A DNA stretch of 64,000 nt from Gymnothorax reevesii (Eukaryota; Chordata; Actinopteri; Anguilliformes; Muraenidae), in assembly GCA_029721435.1 (NCBI GenBank), contig CM056580.1, forward strand, positions 73,123,367-73,187,366, given 5' to 3'. The notes below the pieces were generated by a model. The model was given only the letters and a program-made list of their open reading frames with translations. It was not told where the DNA came from and ran no database searches. This document shows, one piece after another, positions 33,609-45,455 of the stretch. Position numbers and translations under genes: made by a program. Numbering within the stretch: position 1 is the first letter of the stretch; each line of letters starts with the position of its first letter.

Positions 33609-35479
33609 GGACTCTAAATTCGTAGACCAGGCGCAGGCGCGGCGAATAGTGGGAGCGCCGCGCCAACGGGGTGTGTCCAGGTGTATGTTGCAATTTCGTG
33701 CCCGGCGTTGCCTGGCGCAAGTACTCCTCTGTCCCTCCTTCCGGCGCAAGTAACAAAGAGGGAGGAGAAAAGGCTTAAGTGGGATTAACACAGTCAACTC
33801 TTCACCAATAAAATTAGCTCCTCTCCTCACCTTTAAAGTGTTGAAATAAAGAACCCTCTGTCCTATATCTGCATGATGCGTTAATGTGCATTTTACTTCT
33901 ACTGTTTCAGGCTTGCTCCGTTTACGTCTATATTAAGCATTACGAATATGAGGAATTCTCGAATTATTACCATTAGTGAACTTGAATGGAATTTCAAAAC
34001 TAAAACTACCAGATCATTCAAACTTGGGTTGAAATACGACTGTTGCTTATTTATTTCTTCTGCCTGCATCATTGGGAAGAGAAACGATGGATAGCGTGTT
34101 CCAATTATTACACCCTGTTGCTGCTTAGAATTTTGTCATTAACATGCAAGGACTGAATCTTTTATATATTAAGTGGGAAAGTTTTGATAAGAGGGCTCAG
34201 TTTTTTAAGATGAGTACCGAGAATTTCAATCAATGTTTCTGTTTATGCTCTACTCAATAAAGTGAGTCGATATTGGGGCGGGACAATGTGCAATGCCTGT
34301 CAAATATTAAATGCAACATACTCCGTGTCTGACAGCCAAAAAAAGAGGACGATTAGAACAGATTGATAACGAAATAAAGAATAAAAAAGAAACATTTTAA
34401 CAACAAACATAACATCCATTGAACACTGCGATTTATTTATTTGCAGGCCATCTTTTTTGGATGTTCTGTTTGTTGGTGCTATATTTTTATTCTTTATTTC
34501 GTTATAAATCTGTTCTTATATCAGTACTTTTACTTTTTGCTGGCTGCCGGACATGGAGCATTTCGCGTCGGACTGTCTTGATCGTGCATGCAATATTTTA
34601 TTCACAATTGTCAATGTTCGTGGAATTGATTTTGTCACTGACTACAAGCACTATTTTATTTATTTATTTTTAGCCTATTTTATCTCTGGTGTGGAAATAA
34701 AGCATGAATCTGTTCTATCCATCTGACTAACTTTCAAAAGAGAGACCGAATAAAGACTGTACTTATACGGAAGAAAACAGAAGAATAAACAGACGTGTGT
34801 ATTTGCGTCTTTGCATTGACTTTAACTATAATCAGTCGTACAAAAAATTTGTTTCGCATCCAGTATGCAAGCGGCTTTACTGATAGAACGCAAGCATTAT
34901 ATATGTGGTTGGCTGAGAAAGATGTGAAATCGTTAGTTTGCATCACAGATTCAGCTGCATTGATTAAGCCAGGTCGAGTTTCCATTACGCATGCCAACTG
35001 CCTTTAATCAGACATCAGGACAATCAATATAGATACTATAATTTATGTCCTGATTCAGACAGTTACATTAAATAGTGCTTGCTGTAATTATTTATTGCAG
35101 TGCAATGTGCCTGACATTCTGGAAACCTGCCTGTGAGGTTTCGGTGACGTGTGCGCACTGTACGCCGGTCAGCCAAATTACCACTGCACAAAAAGTAAAC
35201 CACGTTGGAGCTGGCGAGTTTTCTGCGCAACTTCAGTGGAGGCTTTTTCTATGAAATTGTCACTGCGTCTTGATGAATATGTGGCACCACCCCCTACTAC
35301 GCCGCCACACCCATCTCGGCGCACGTTCGTCTGCCAAATTGCCAAAGTGGCTGCGCATGGTGTTGCACCACACAAAATTGCCACTGCACAGGCTGCACCG
35401 CAAGAAATTACCACTCGGTGGGCTGCCCCACGCTATGACACGTTGCGCCACCCTGTGCTGCGTCAAGAAATTAGAGCCC
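33609..35479. mobile_element. DNA transposon inserted in the gmr1-like integrase
   Basis: The insert starts GGACTCTAAATTCGTAGACC and ends GAAATTAGAGCCC, an inverted pair that matches over about 13 bp with two differences. Both subterminal parts are GC-rich with repeated GGCGC, GCGCC, AAATTGCCA and AAATTACCA motifs, while the middle is AT-rich. The flanks share AAT, too short to assign a superfamily. No transposase is recognised; open frames at 35149-35571 (+) and 35178-35414 (-) follow the composition of the GC-rich end. It separates integrase codons that read on cleanly on either side. Confidence 0.8.
34330..34550. repeat. Long hairpin within the inserted transposon
   Basis: The left arm (GACAGCCAAAAAAAGAG, AACAGATTGATAACGAAATA, AAGAATAAAAA) pairs with the right arm (TTTTTATTCTTTATTTCGTT, ATAAATCTGTTC, CTTTTTGCTGGCTGCCGG). 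Arms are about 90 bp with mismatches and a loop of about 40 bp. Likely a nested foldback MITE. Confidence 0.75.
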
Positions 35480-36126
35480 AATATCTCAAGTGCATACCAC
35501 CCACAGAGTCAGGGGGCACTGGAGAGATTTCACCAGACCCTCAAATCATTGTTGCTGCCCTTTACTGTTGAGCTTAATAGTGATTGGGAGGAAGGTCTCC
35601 CCTTGCTACTCTTAGCTATCAGGGAAGTTGTGGAGGAGAGTACTGGGTTTAGTGTAAATGAATTGGTATTTGGACATGCTGTCTGTGGGCCTACAGCTGT
35701 GTTAGCTGATGAATGGAGCACTAAGTCACCTCCTGATAACGTGGACTACGTTAGTGGTTTCAGATACCGCTTGTATCAACCTTGTGCTGCCAAGAAAAAA
35801 GCTTTATCGAGATCACAGAGTAAGATGCAGTGCTTATTCAATCGCAAAGCTGTAGTGCGGTGTGTCGAGAAAGGAGATCTGGTGTTGGCTTTGTTGCCTG
35901 TCATTAGTAGTCCATTTCAGGCTCGTTTTGCTGGCCCTTATACTATTCTTAAGCTTTTGTCTGACAATTATTTACTTAGTACACCTGACAGGAAGAAGAG
36001 AGTCCGAGTTTGCCATGTTAATCTTTTAAAATCGTACTGTCCTTTTCTCCCTGTTGGACTTGTAACCCCTCCTATATGTCCGCACTTGACTCCCTTAAGT
36101 CATTGTCTCTGGTGGATGAGGATGTA
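35480..36126 (+). pseudogene. gmr1-like integrase, C-terminal part
   Basis: Reading resumes with ISSAYHPQSQGALERFHQTL, which carries the catalytic Glu of the DDE triad, then ELVFGHAVCGPTAVLADEW, a basic KKKALSRSQSKMQCLFNRKA helix, and the GPF/Y-type module (FQARFAGPYTILKLL) followed by RVRVCHVNLLKSY. This stretch has no internal stop from about 35466 to 36126. It is continuous in sense with 33155-33608 once the inserted transposon is disregarded. No chromodomain follows; instead a linker with stops leads to reverse transcriptase at 36265. Confidence 0.88.
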
Positions 36127-36264
36127 GGTGTGCCATCTTGTGAAATTACTGAGGGACAGTTACGGAACTCAGAAATGTTGGCTGAGCAGCATATCCATCT
36201 TTTGCATCTGTCCACCAGGGAAAGGGCTGGCATTTCCATCTCTTTTTCCTGAGTAAAGTCGGAC

Positions 36265-36961
36265 CTCTGTCATCGAAAATGACATTGACGTAGGCTCAGC
36301 CCCTCCCATTAAACGTCATCCTTATCGAGTTAGTCCCACAAAAAGTGCTATACTGGGTCAAGAGGTGGAGTACCTTATGAGGTATGATTTGGCAGAACCT
36401 AGCTTTAGTGCTTGGAGTTCACCCTGCCTGTTGGTTGAAAAACCGGATTGCACTTACTGGTTTTGCATCGATTATAGAAAGTTAAACTCAGTCACTGTTA
36501 AAACAGTCACTGACTGTTTTCCTCTTCCCCGTACGGATGACTGCGTTGATCATGTCAGGGCGGCTGTTTTTGTTTGTAAATTTGAACTTTTAAAGGGATA
36601 TTGGCAGGTGCCTTTGACTTCACGTGCTTGGGAGCTTTTGTCACCCGAAATAATTTTTTCAGAACAAGGTCATGCCGTTTGGAGTGCAGAAAGCACTCGC
36701 CATGCATTTCAGCTCCTGTTCAACCATGTCCTGTCTGGACTGCCTGGGTGTGAGGCATATTTAGATGAATTAGTCATATTTAGCTCTACCTGGCCAGAAC
36801 ATCTTGAACAGATTCAAGAGCTCTTACAATGCCTCTCGAGGGCAAACCTCAGAGTCAATCTTGCGGAATGTGAGTTTGGGAAGGCCACAGTCACCTGTTT
36901 AGGGAAGGCGGTTGGGCAGGGGCAAGTTCGACCTGTGGACTCAAAAGATGAGGCCACCTGA
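36265..36961 (+). pseudogene. gmr1-like reverse transcriptase (catalytically altered)
   Basis: The segment encodes the Ty3/gypsy RT fingers and palm. Conserved blocks are HPYRVSPTKSAILGQEVEYL (about 36313), SAWSSPCLLVEK, CIDYRKLNSVTV, FPLPRTDDCVDHV, LLKGYWQVPL and RVNLAECEFGKATVTCLGK. The palm block that normally reads (L)DLLKGYW is FELLKGYW, and the YLDD motif is YLDELVIF; both catalytic Asp positions are Glu. A segment after WELL is scrambled by small indels. The ATG at 36377 is internal, and homology begins upstream. Dead enzyme, but the longest well-preserved pol piece in the window. Confidence 0.9.
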
Positions 36962-37553
36962 AACTTTCCAATACCTTCAAATCGCAGAGAGCTGCGTAGG
37001 TTCCTTGGTGTGGCTGGTTACTGTAGGGGGTTTTGACAAAATTTTTGCGACTGTTACCCCATTGACCAATTTCCTCAGTTCCAAAGTGCCTTTTCATTGG
37101 ACAGAGGCCTCTCAACAAGCGTTCCAGGCTGCTAAAGCCTTGCTTTCTAGTGCTCCCATTTTGACTGCACCAAAATTAGATGAGCCATTTCAATTAGCTG
37201 TTGATGCCAGGGACTGCGGTGCAGGTGCTGTCCTCCCCCAGGTGACATCAGATGGTGTCGAACACCCTGTGCGTTACTTTTCAGAGAATTTCAACCGGCA
37301 CCAAATGCATTACTCCACTGTTGAGAAGGAGGTACTGGCCCTTGTCCTAGCAGTGTGGCATTTTGAAGTTTATTTGAGTTCTGCCCCTTGTCCCATTATT
37401 GTGTACACTGATTACAATCCCTTGGTGTTTATAGACAAAATGCGAAACTCCAACCAACGGATTATGCGCTGGAGTCTCATTTTACAACCTTACCCATTGA
37501 AAATCAAACATATCAGAGGGGTTGATAATGTAATCGCTGATGCTCTTTCTTGA
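36955..37553 (+). pseudogene. gmr1-like RNase H domain
   Basis: After a frameshift at about 36955, the thumb and connection (RRELRRFLGVAGYCRGF in one frame, then PLTNFLSSKVPFHWTEASQQ) lead to RNase H. Acidic residues are visible in LAVDARDCGAGAVL, STVEKEVLALVLAVWHFEVY and VYTDYNPLVFIDK. The segment ends with GVDNVIADALS and a TGA at 37551-37553. In most Ty3/gypsy elements this ADALS end is followed by integrase; here a pyrimidine-rich non-coding tract follows, consistent with integrase having been encoded upstream. No 3' LTR was recognised. Confidence 0.9.
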
Positions 37554-37556
37554 GCT

Positions 37557-40500
37557 TTTTCTTTTTTTTTTGTGCCTTTCTCTTTTCTTCATTCATTCCC
37601 CTAGATACAGTCTACTTTTTGTCCGGATTATTCTCATTAAATATTTTGTTACTTGAACGGTTACTTTGTTGTCGGTGGTCCTTTTTTTTATGTTGCGGTG
37701 ATTGTCTCTCATTTCAGTTTTTCAGTCATTTTTTTTCAATCAATGAAAAAAAAGCAGTTATCCTGGAATTATTTACGTGATCCTGTAACAACAACATTCT
37801 GAAAGCTGCATTATTCATTCACCCACGGTGGAAAATGGGAGTATCATGCACTGCCCGCCCCCCTTACCGGCGAAAATCTCACTCTAACCTGCATTCAAAA
37901 CTTGAGAGCCCTGTTGCTTTTATTTTTGAAGCAGCAGTATGACCACATCATTTTAATCATTATTTATTTATTTTTTTAATCATTCGTCTGTTAAGGAGCA
38001 GAGGGGTGGTAGAATATTGAAAAATGGAGGTAGATGGTGCTTTGGCTATTGGCTCCCGGTTGGCGCAACGCAAAGAAGGAAAGGTAGCAAGCATGCAGAG
38101 AAAGAATGGAATGAACTTTAAGAGGAATGACTGTTTTCATGTGCGAAAGATTCTTTCAATCAGAATTACAAACAGAATATACCACCCCCTTTAATCGGAT
38201 TTAAATTTCAATTGGAATGGCCATTTTCATTCTGATTGAGGTGTTTACATATGCACTTTTATTTGGAATGGCCTTTCATTCCCAATGAAAGTGGAATTAA
38301 ACTGTCCATGTTAACGTGGCCATTGTTTTGAGGTAAATATGGTGCTGAAATGTTTTGAGTGGCATTATTCTGACTGAGGTTCTCTGTGAGGTACAGCAGT
38401 CTGTAGTCTGTAGCGGGGTTTCTGTAGTGACAGAGAAAGTGGCAAAAGCCATTGGATTGCAGTTGCTCTCCAATGCCACTGGGTTACAGTGAATAAATAG
38501 CCGCCATAAGTATCTGCACAGAGACTAGGGATGAGTTTAATTAACTAGTCAATATTACACTACAGAAGCATTATGTAAAGTTGGTATGCTTTGATTGACT
38601 GTTGTTCCAGGCAGACATTGTCCTTAAACACAATCTAAGAACTAGCTTCAAATCTAGCATAATTCTTGAAATGTAATATTTTAGTTTGTTTAAAAAGGTG
38701 TATTAAAAGGTGCCATAGGCTCAATTAATTTATTATTTATATATTTTTAATATAACATTCTGCTATTTGTTGTTTCTTTATGTATTATTTTACCTTATTT
38801 TTTAATATAGCCCTATTGTATGATAATTTCCATTATATCCATTATATTATATGCCTATACTTCTTGTTTGCTTTGTTTGGTTTTTTTATAATTAAAAGAT
38901 CACTATTCAAGTTCCACAAATCACCACTTTATTCACAAACTGCATCAGTGGTCATTATGAAAGTTATGGTGACAGGCAAGGGATAACTGCGTGTGAAACA
39001 TTGAGCCTGATGCACGTTTGATTACTGAAGTTGCTGTTTCTTCCTGATTGGCCACTATTTTGATGACTTGGTGTTTCACTTGATCTTTTGATATCTAGGA
39101 GGAAAAGTGGAACAGCTCAGGGGGACTCTACAGCACGAGCTCCTGGGCAGTAATTGCATAGGCTGTAGTGATTTTGCTTCGCATTTTGTGATTCCTAGCC
39201 TACGTTTGTAGAAAAGAATGCAAGGAGTTTCTCTGTGACTGATAATTATTCTAAGCTCTGCTAGTGATTCTCAGTTCCGACACGCGCACAGGCCATTGGA
39301 TATCTGCTCCCCGTAGCCACTCACTTGTAGACATAACGCTGTCGTAAAGACACTTCATTGCATTATTGCAAGCTGTATCAGCTGGGGGTACTAATCTATG
39401 CAGCTAGGTAATAATCATATACAGAGCTGCAGTTTGGTCATGAGCGGCCGTTTGCATGTAAGTGCGGAAGGAGGATAAGTATAATTTTATTTGGAGTTTA
39501 ATCTCATAAATAAGTTTTAAATTACTCTCAATCCAGTAACTCGACTACACGTGTTCCGTCTTGATTTTGGCGATCAGTGAGGGGGAACTCCACAGATGGG
39601 GACTCCAGCATGATGAATTTACACACACAAAGTGAGGTTTATCAGCTAGCAGTTGGAGTTGTTATTTGTAGGAATGTTTCAAAGGTAAGCAGTGAATTAT
39701 TAAAATAACACATGCAACAACAAAAAAAAACAAACTCATATAGTTCACAATGACTCCTTCAGATGCCATAGGCTAGAGTACTCTTAAGACGCATGTAACT
39801 GTCTGCGACACTTGCAGATCTAAGATAATTTCGGACAACATCTTCAGTTACGATGTTTTTTGGAAACACTCCACAAATGTAATAAGCTTTGTTAGACAGA
39901 TTCTATGATCAACTTAGCTGTAAGATGCTTTCGAGACACAAAGCCCTAGAAAGTTTACAATAAATGCAAAGGTGCCCCTTGTGTGAGTCCAGTAACATAT
40001 GAATGTAGACAGAGTTTGCAATTTGCAATTGCTGTACTGTGCATGCAGCTCGCTAGCCATCCTTACAAGTCTGATATGTACCTGTTTATAAAAAGGCGCA
40101 CAGATGTTCGTGAGTTTGTTTGTAACTTTCTAAGGAAAATTAACGTTCGTGTCTTGCAAGTATTTTGAATGTCAATTCCTAAATTCTTTTTTCTTGTTGG
40201 CTCTTTCTTGTTTCAATAACTAAATTATTTATTCATGTCATTTCATACTTTAGATTTTTCTCAAACATGCCGCTTCAGAATCCGCACTGTGATTGAATCA
40301 CCGTGGTCCACATTTCCTGGCAGGGTCCACCAAAGCTATATTTCACATGGATCTGTCTGCATTGATCATCCTGACAGCCTCTATATGATGCCAGTAGCCC
40401 ATATTCTAAAAATTGAAGTCATTGTCCCCCACCCCATTTATCTCCGGAAAGAAAGAGAAGGTTGATTTGGAATGGGACCACAATGCCACTGTCATCTGCC

Positions 40501-41360
40501 ATGTGGCTAATAACCCTGAAACCATCTCTGGAGCAGAATGTGTGAAATATGAATGGAGTGGATGAGGACTGGGCAGGGAACAAATTCCCCAACCTAACAA
40601 CCCATTTATCAATATTTTGAAATCATTTAGAATCAATTTTGAATGGCTTATCTGGTGAGGGCCGCGCTCCCGTAGCGCTGCTAGGAAACACACTCTAGCC
40701 AGTCCCAGACCTGCCTTCCCATGTTTGCACGTCGTGACCCTGAAGACCTGGTTTCTGGCTGATGTCTTTTAGATTGCAGAACATCAGAGTAATCAATCAT
40801 CCGCACACAGATGGTATTAATTTGATGATGCACTGGCTCTCAATGAACTGTGTATGTCAGCAGCTTCAGCTCTGAATGAGATGCATTGTCTGACCATTTC
40901 CATCTGAGGACACTAATTCAAATTCATTTCAAACCAACCAACCAAATTCCACTGATCTTGGCCCCCCCAAAGCTGGAAAAAATAAAAATTCACAGAGAGT
41001 AATTTAATAAGGGGGAAAGCTAAAAGGTTCTTGAGGAAAATAAGAGAATTGCACCCATCAGACTGGATGGACAAAGCTGCAGTAATCAGTCCGGCCGCAT
41101 ATTTTGACATGCCGCAGCAACTACTCATGAATCATTTCATAACCGACTCTCAGGTCGTAAGACACTATTGAAACCAAAGAGCCCAGATCAAGTCTTAGCA
41201 ACTAAACTGTGGTAGTTTTTAGTCTTCAGAAGGAGGCTGACCGATGGAAAATGTTCACAGCAGGTTTAAGTACACTTACTCTGTATCTTGGTCTCCTTGC
41301 AATGTCAAATGTAGAAACAATGCAGATTTTTGATGGACGGGTTTGTTCAACTCCCTCTGA
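37557..41360. other. No recognised gene; one possible decayed MITE
   Basis: Mostly AT-rich unassigned sequence. At about 38100-38325 a block with GGAATGGCC repeats, TTTCATTCTGATTGAGGTGT and a final CCATGTTAACGTGGCC resembles a decayed fish MITE, but its left end is not clear. The open frame at 40235-40465 (+) shows no domain I recognise. Confidence 0.4.
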
Positions 41361-42205
41361 TTTACAACCTCAGTTCTGTACGAATTGGGATAAAGAGTGA
41401 AATGAACATAAAAACAGCCAGCAGTCATTTGCAAATCCCTTTTAACCTGTATTCAACTGACAAAAGTGCTATGACAAAGCAACATAACAAGTTAAAAATT
41501 AAAGAGTAAACTTTGTTTCCGTATGTATTTGAAACATCCAGGTTTTGTAAGGGTAAAATTTTTTTCAATATTCTGTTTATGGCCCACAAATTTTATTACT
41601 CAATTTCCCAAGCTGTGGCAAAAAAACAGCCCTTCTCACCAAGCTGAATAAAACCAGTGCGCGTGGGATGAGTTGTTCAGACCTGGCGCTCCGCTACCTG
41701 CCTGGATGGCTTACGACTTGCTTGTGAATGCAGTTTTTTTCCCCACACAGTTTGTGGACACAAATATTGGGGAGTGTTGGTGGTAGCTGTGTAAGACTAA
41801 CGATGCAGGTATAGAAACCTTGTCAATTGATGTTCAAATATTAATTGCATCCCAGGCAATGCACTGCCTGGCAGAGGAGGATGAGTGAGTGGAGTATGTG
41901 AACTACAGAACATGACACGATTTGATTTCCAGGAGAAATTTTACCTTTTCTCAATGTCTACAGTGTTTTTGACTCGGATTAAATCAACATCTGTCCTCAA
42001 ATTTTGCAGGAATCAAATTCAAAATGAGTGAATATTTCCAAAAAAAAAAACCAAAACAAAAGTTTTTCAGTTTGAACATGAGATATCCTGTCTTTATAGT
42101 GTACTCAACTGAATACAGGTCAAAAAGGATTTGCATATAACTGTGTTCTGTTTTAGTCACGTTTTACACATCCCAACTTCATTGGAATTGAAGTTTGTGC
42201 AATTA
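41361..42205. mobile_element. Non-autonomous Tc1-family element with long inverted ends
   Basis: The left end (ACAACCTCAGTTCTGTACGA, ATTGGGATAAAG, then AATCCCTTTTAACCTGTATT, CAACTGA) is the inverted counterpart of the right end (CAACTGAATACAGGTCAAAA, AGGATTTGCATATAAC, CCAACTTCATTGGAATTGAA). Arms of about 110 bp are detectable. The end sequence is that of the Tc1 family at 1-832 and 8585-10385. The interior shows no transposase. Confidence 0.8.
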
Positions 42206-43415
42206 TTAACATCTTCAATTAAAATAAATTAATTTGATCATTTATTGATTGATATAAGAAGCAGAAGATTAGAAAATAAGCTGCTTTTTGAACTAGGTAT
42301 GAATTCCAACTACTACAAAATAAGCAGCTGTAAAAGTAGAAATGGAAAGTAGAAAAGACAATGGAAATGAAAAGGCTCTTTAGTATAATATATTTAGTAA
42401 CATCATAACCAAAACCCAGGTAGGACTATTTTCTTTCCAAAATTAACTGCATGCACTATGGAAAAAAATTAAACATCACTGAATTCTCCAGAATATTGAT
42501 CAAAATTACCTGCAGTTCAAACTGTCCAGCATCCAGTACAGACATAATCATCGTTATGCCTTTGTCAGCTTATTTTTGTGATGTAATTAAGGAAAGTAGT
42601 TACTTCTCAGCATTCATGGTATAAATTCCCATTATAATAATTAAATTGTATTGTAGCACAAGGACTAAAACTGTTATGTACCATTGAGCTGTATCTCCAT
42701 ATCTCTGTTCATTTTCAATTCATAAAGTTCTTTAGGATGAACGACCTCCCTCTCTGTCTTGAACAGAAGAAAAAAAATCTTTGGTGTGCATCCACATGCT
42801 ACAGGAGTAAATTACTATGTTAATTAATATAAGCTCTGGGTTCTTCAGGTAATTATCTAGATTGAGACGGTACCTTTACACATTGTTCTCAGATGCAACA
42901 GAGGCATGTATTACAATATTATGAACTTGCATCAAGTCTGTTAGATTTCAGCATCAGTGCTGTATTGAAGCTGTTCAGCGCTGTACCTCTGGATTATAAA
43001 CTCATGTGCACGCTCTTGCCTTTAGGCTGGAATATGCTGGAATGCTGGTTTTGGTCATTTAAGTGACTGAGTAGCCCAATTTATTTCAGCAGGACTGCTC
43101 AAGAATTTTTAATTAACCTTTACTGGTTCTTAGCAATGGACCAGCGGCTGTATATGTAGAAGTTGCGAATATTAGATTATGACAGTACAGTTTAAGAAGC
43201 GATGATTTTTTTTTTGCAGATGCTCTAGAACATTATGATTAAGGATAAATGAGCTCTATTTTAAAAATATTTCTTCAATTTTATTTTGTTTAGGTTCAAA
43301 GAGAAGCTTTGTTATCTTCACAACTGTTTCAGCTGTTCCGTACATCCATACATTTCAGGAGGGTGTCTTGCACCCTTTGTTTAGTTCTTGAGGGAGATCA
43401 TTTCAGCAGCCAAGC
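42206..43415. other. No recognised feature
   Basis: AT-rich, short runs of A or T, no coding or repeat motif recognised. Confidence 0.4.
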
Positions 43416-43418
43416 ACT

Positions 43419-43810
43419 GGCTGCGTTTACATGGGTCCAAAAATGCTACTCATAATCAGATTGACAGGTTAGTCAGATTCAAAATGTCTCATGTAACCAC
43501 CTTAGCCGATCCGATTCACCCGGATCGGTTTAATTTTTCGATCAGATTGAATGGATGCTGGATGCTGCATATAAACTGGACAGAGTGGATTCGATTCATT
43601 CTGCGCCTGCGCTCCATAGTACGTAGAAGTCACGTAATCATGTTAGTGGGACCTTTTGCGCATGTCAAAGAAACTGTAATCGGTTTTAGCTGGGGCCATG
43701 TATACGCGGATTGAACATGGATCGCTTTACTTGTATACAGATCAAATCAGATTCATTTAATCCGTTTGATTTCATTCAGATTGAGGAAAACAATCCATTT
43801 AAACGCAGCC
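43419..43810. mobile_element. 392-bp MITE with GGCTGCGTTTA ends
   Basis: GGCTGCGTTTACATGG at 43419 and the complement of the end at 43810 (GGCTGCGTTTAAATGG) differ at one base. ACT precedes and follows the element (43416-43418, 43811-43813), a possible 3-bp target duplication. Inside, repeated CAGATTGA, GATCAGATT and CCGATCCGATT motifs occur on both sides. No coding. Confidence 0.82.
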
Positions 43811-43813
43811 ACT

Positions 43814-45224
43814 GTCAGATCCACTAAGCCACTGCATGTGCTCACAACAGTTTGTGGTTCGTTCCACAGTGTTCCATGCAATCACCTTGTTAATTGAAGA
43901 GCATAGTGCCAAAAGTGCTTAAGTCACAAAATGTCTATTTTGAGAAAATTGAGAAAATCAACTTAGGAGACTACAAAAGAAGTTTTCTGATCCTTACCTC
44001 ACAATATGTGAAAATGTGACTAAAGTACTTTTAGCACTGGGCTCTTCAATTTTGTCACTGTATTTATAACACTCGATCTGAAAGTATGAATTAAAAAGCA
44101 TGGATTTTTACTTGTACAGTACTTTAGGAAATTGCGGCGATGTCTCTGGTACACATGTATATTTAAATAATCAATACAGTTGATAAGGCGAAACTTTCAC
44201 AATTTTCTTTGTGCTGTTTTTAACAAAATATGAGAAAAAGAGAATGGGCAATTCCCTTAGATCTTTTCTTTTTTTTAAATTTCCGTGTCATGTATTGTCC
44301 CAATTCTTTTGGAATTGATATTGTATATACTAAAGTAAAAAGTATTTTTATGATAATTGTAACATTTTAAATGAACAAAATTTAGTCTGAGTACAAATTT
44401 TCTATGTCCTATTTTTATTTATGATAGTTCTAAAAAGTTCTCAACCATGTGTGAATCATGCCTCATATCACCTCATTTCTAGTCCAGAAAGGTTCTCTAG
44501 GACACATTTTCCTAAGTTATTTTTAATGGTTTTGGGTTTTCATTGAACTCTCTCAATGTCCTTCATCTCTACATTTACCAATTGCTAAAAATGACAGGGT
44601 TTCAAGTTTCAGAACTACCCTCGCTTATAGGAACAGCCATACTAGCCCCCCACCCCTCCCCACCCCCAAAACATGCAATTTATACATCACAGTCAAACTG
44701 ATTTTATTATCTGTAATTCCTCCCTCCCTTCCCTTCAGTGCCATAACCCCAGAAGCCTCAATTTCTCATCTTCTTGAAGGCAGATTTGTTTTGTTAACTT
44801 TTTCCCAATGGCACTGCCAAAAAGGTTATCAAACTTTCTAGGATCATGTTTACTTTGTATTACAGATTACTTTGTGTTATACATCAAATGTAAGCTGAGA
44901 AAAGTATCCCATGATACCTGAACTAGGAAATTTTCAGCTTTCATTGGAATAGGACATGATGTCATTTTCTAATCTTAGAGTTGCTCACACAAGGCGAGTG
45001 ATATGTATGTCTTGCAGCCAGTTTCATTTCTGATCATCCTCCCTCGAAAACATGGATCAAAATGACGGAAAGTGACACTGCAATAGTATCTGTAATCGAT
45101 TCTGAGGAAGAGTTGAGTTGGACCTTAATAGAGGCCCAGAAGAGTTTAGTGGAAATTCTTTGGATTGGAGTGAAATTTTGTCAGAAGATGAATGGCCAAC
45201 AACATCCACAGTAAACTACATTTT
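43814..45224. other. No recognised gene
   Basis: No transposon ends found. A C-rich tract (CCCCCCACCCCTCCCCACCC) lies at about 44647-44668. A short reading stretch near 45050-45200 with acidic residues (SLDWSEILSEDEWP) could be a decayed transposon exon, but is too short to call. Confidence 0.35.
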
Positions 45225-45455
45225 TGGCAGCCACAGCTGCCTTGGGGCAGGCTGACGGAGGCGTGGCAGCCAGTATGCGCCTACGGCCCCTCCGACCACG
45301 TTCCTATATTGCATGTTTTGTAGGTGGGGGAAACCGGAGTATCTGGAGGAAACCCACGCGAACGCAGGGAAGACAGAAAGACCCCAGGCCGGATTCAAAC
45401 CCACAACCTTCTTGCTGTGAGGCAGTAGTGCTAACCACTGTGTCACCGTGCGAGC
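45225..45455 (-). mobile_element. tRNA-headed SINE-like repeat, minus strand
   Basis: On the minus strand: CACGGTGACACAGTGGTTAG (A-box region), CACAGCAAGAAGGTTGTGGG, then TTTGAATCCGGCC (good B-box match) and a body with GCGTGGGTTTCCTCCAGATA, CTCCGGTTTCCCCCACC. Same family as 24540-24897 but better preserved in the head. Confidence 0.8.

Noticed and set aside
35149..35571. 140-codon frame as a gene
   Set aside because: It covers the GC-rich end of the inserted DNA transposon and runs into integrase sequence. Overlapping frames on the other strand are equally long, so composition explains it.
33155..37553. Two separate gypsy copies in tandem rather than one inverted-order pol
   Set aside because: Integrase and RT share orientation, no LTR or duplicated domain lies between them, and RT motifs fit the gmr1 type. 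Kept as less likely, since a tandem of truncated copies cannot be fully excluded.
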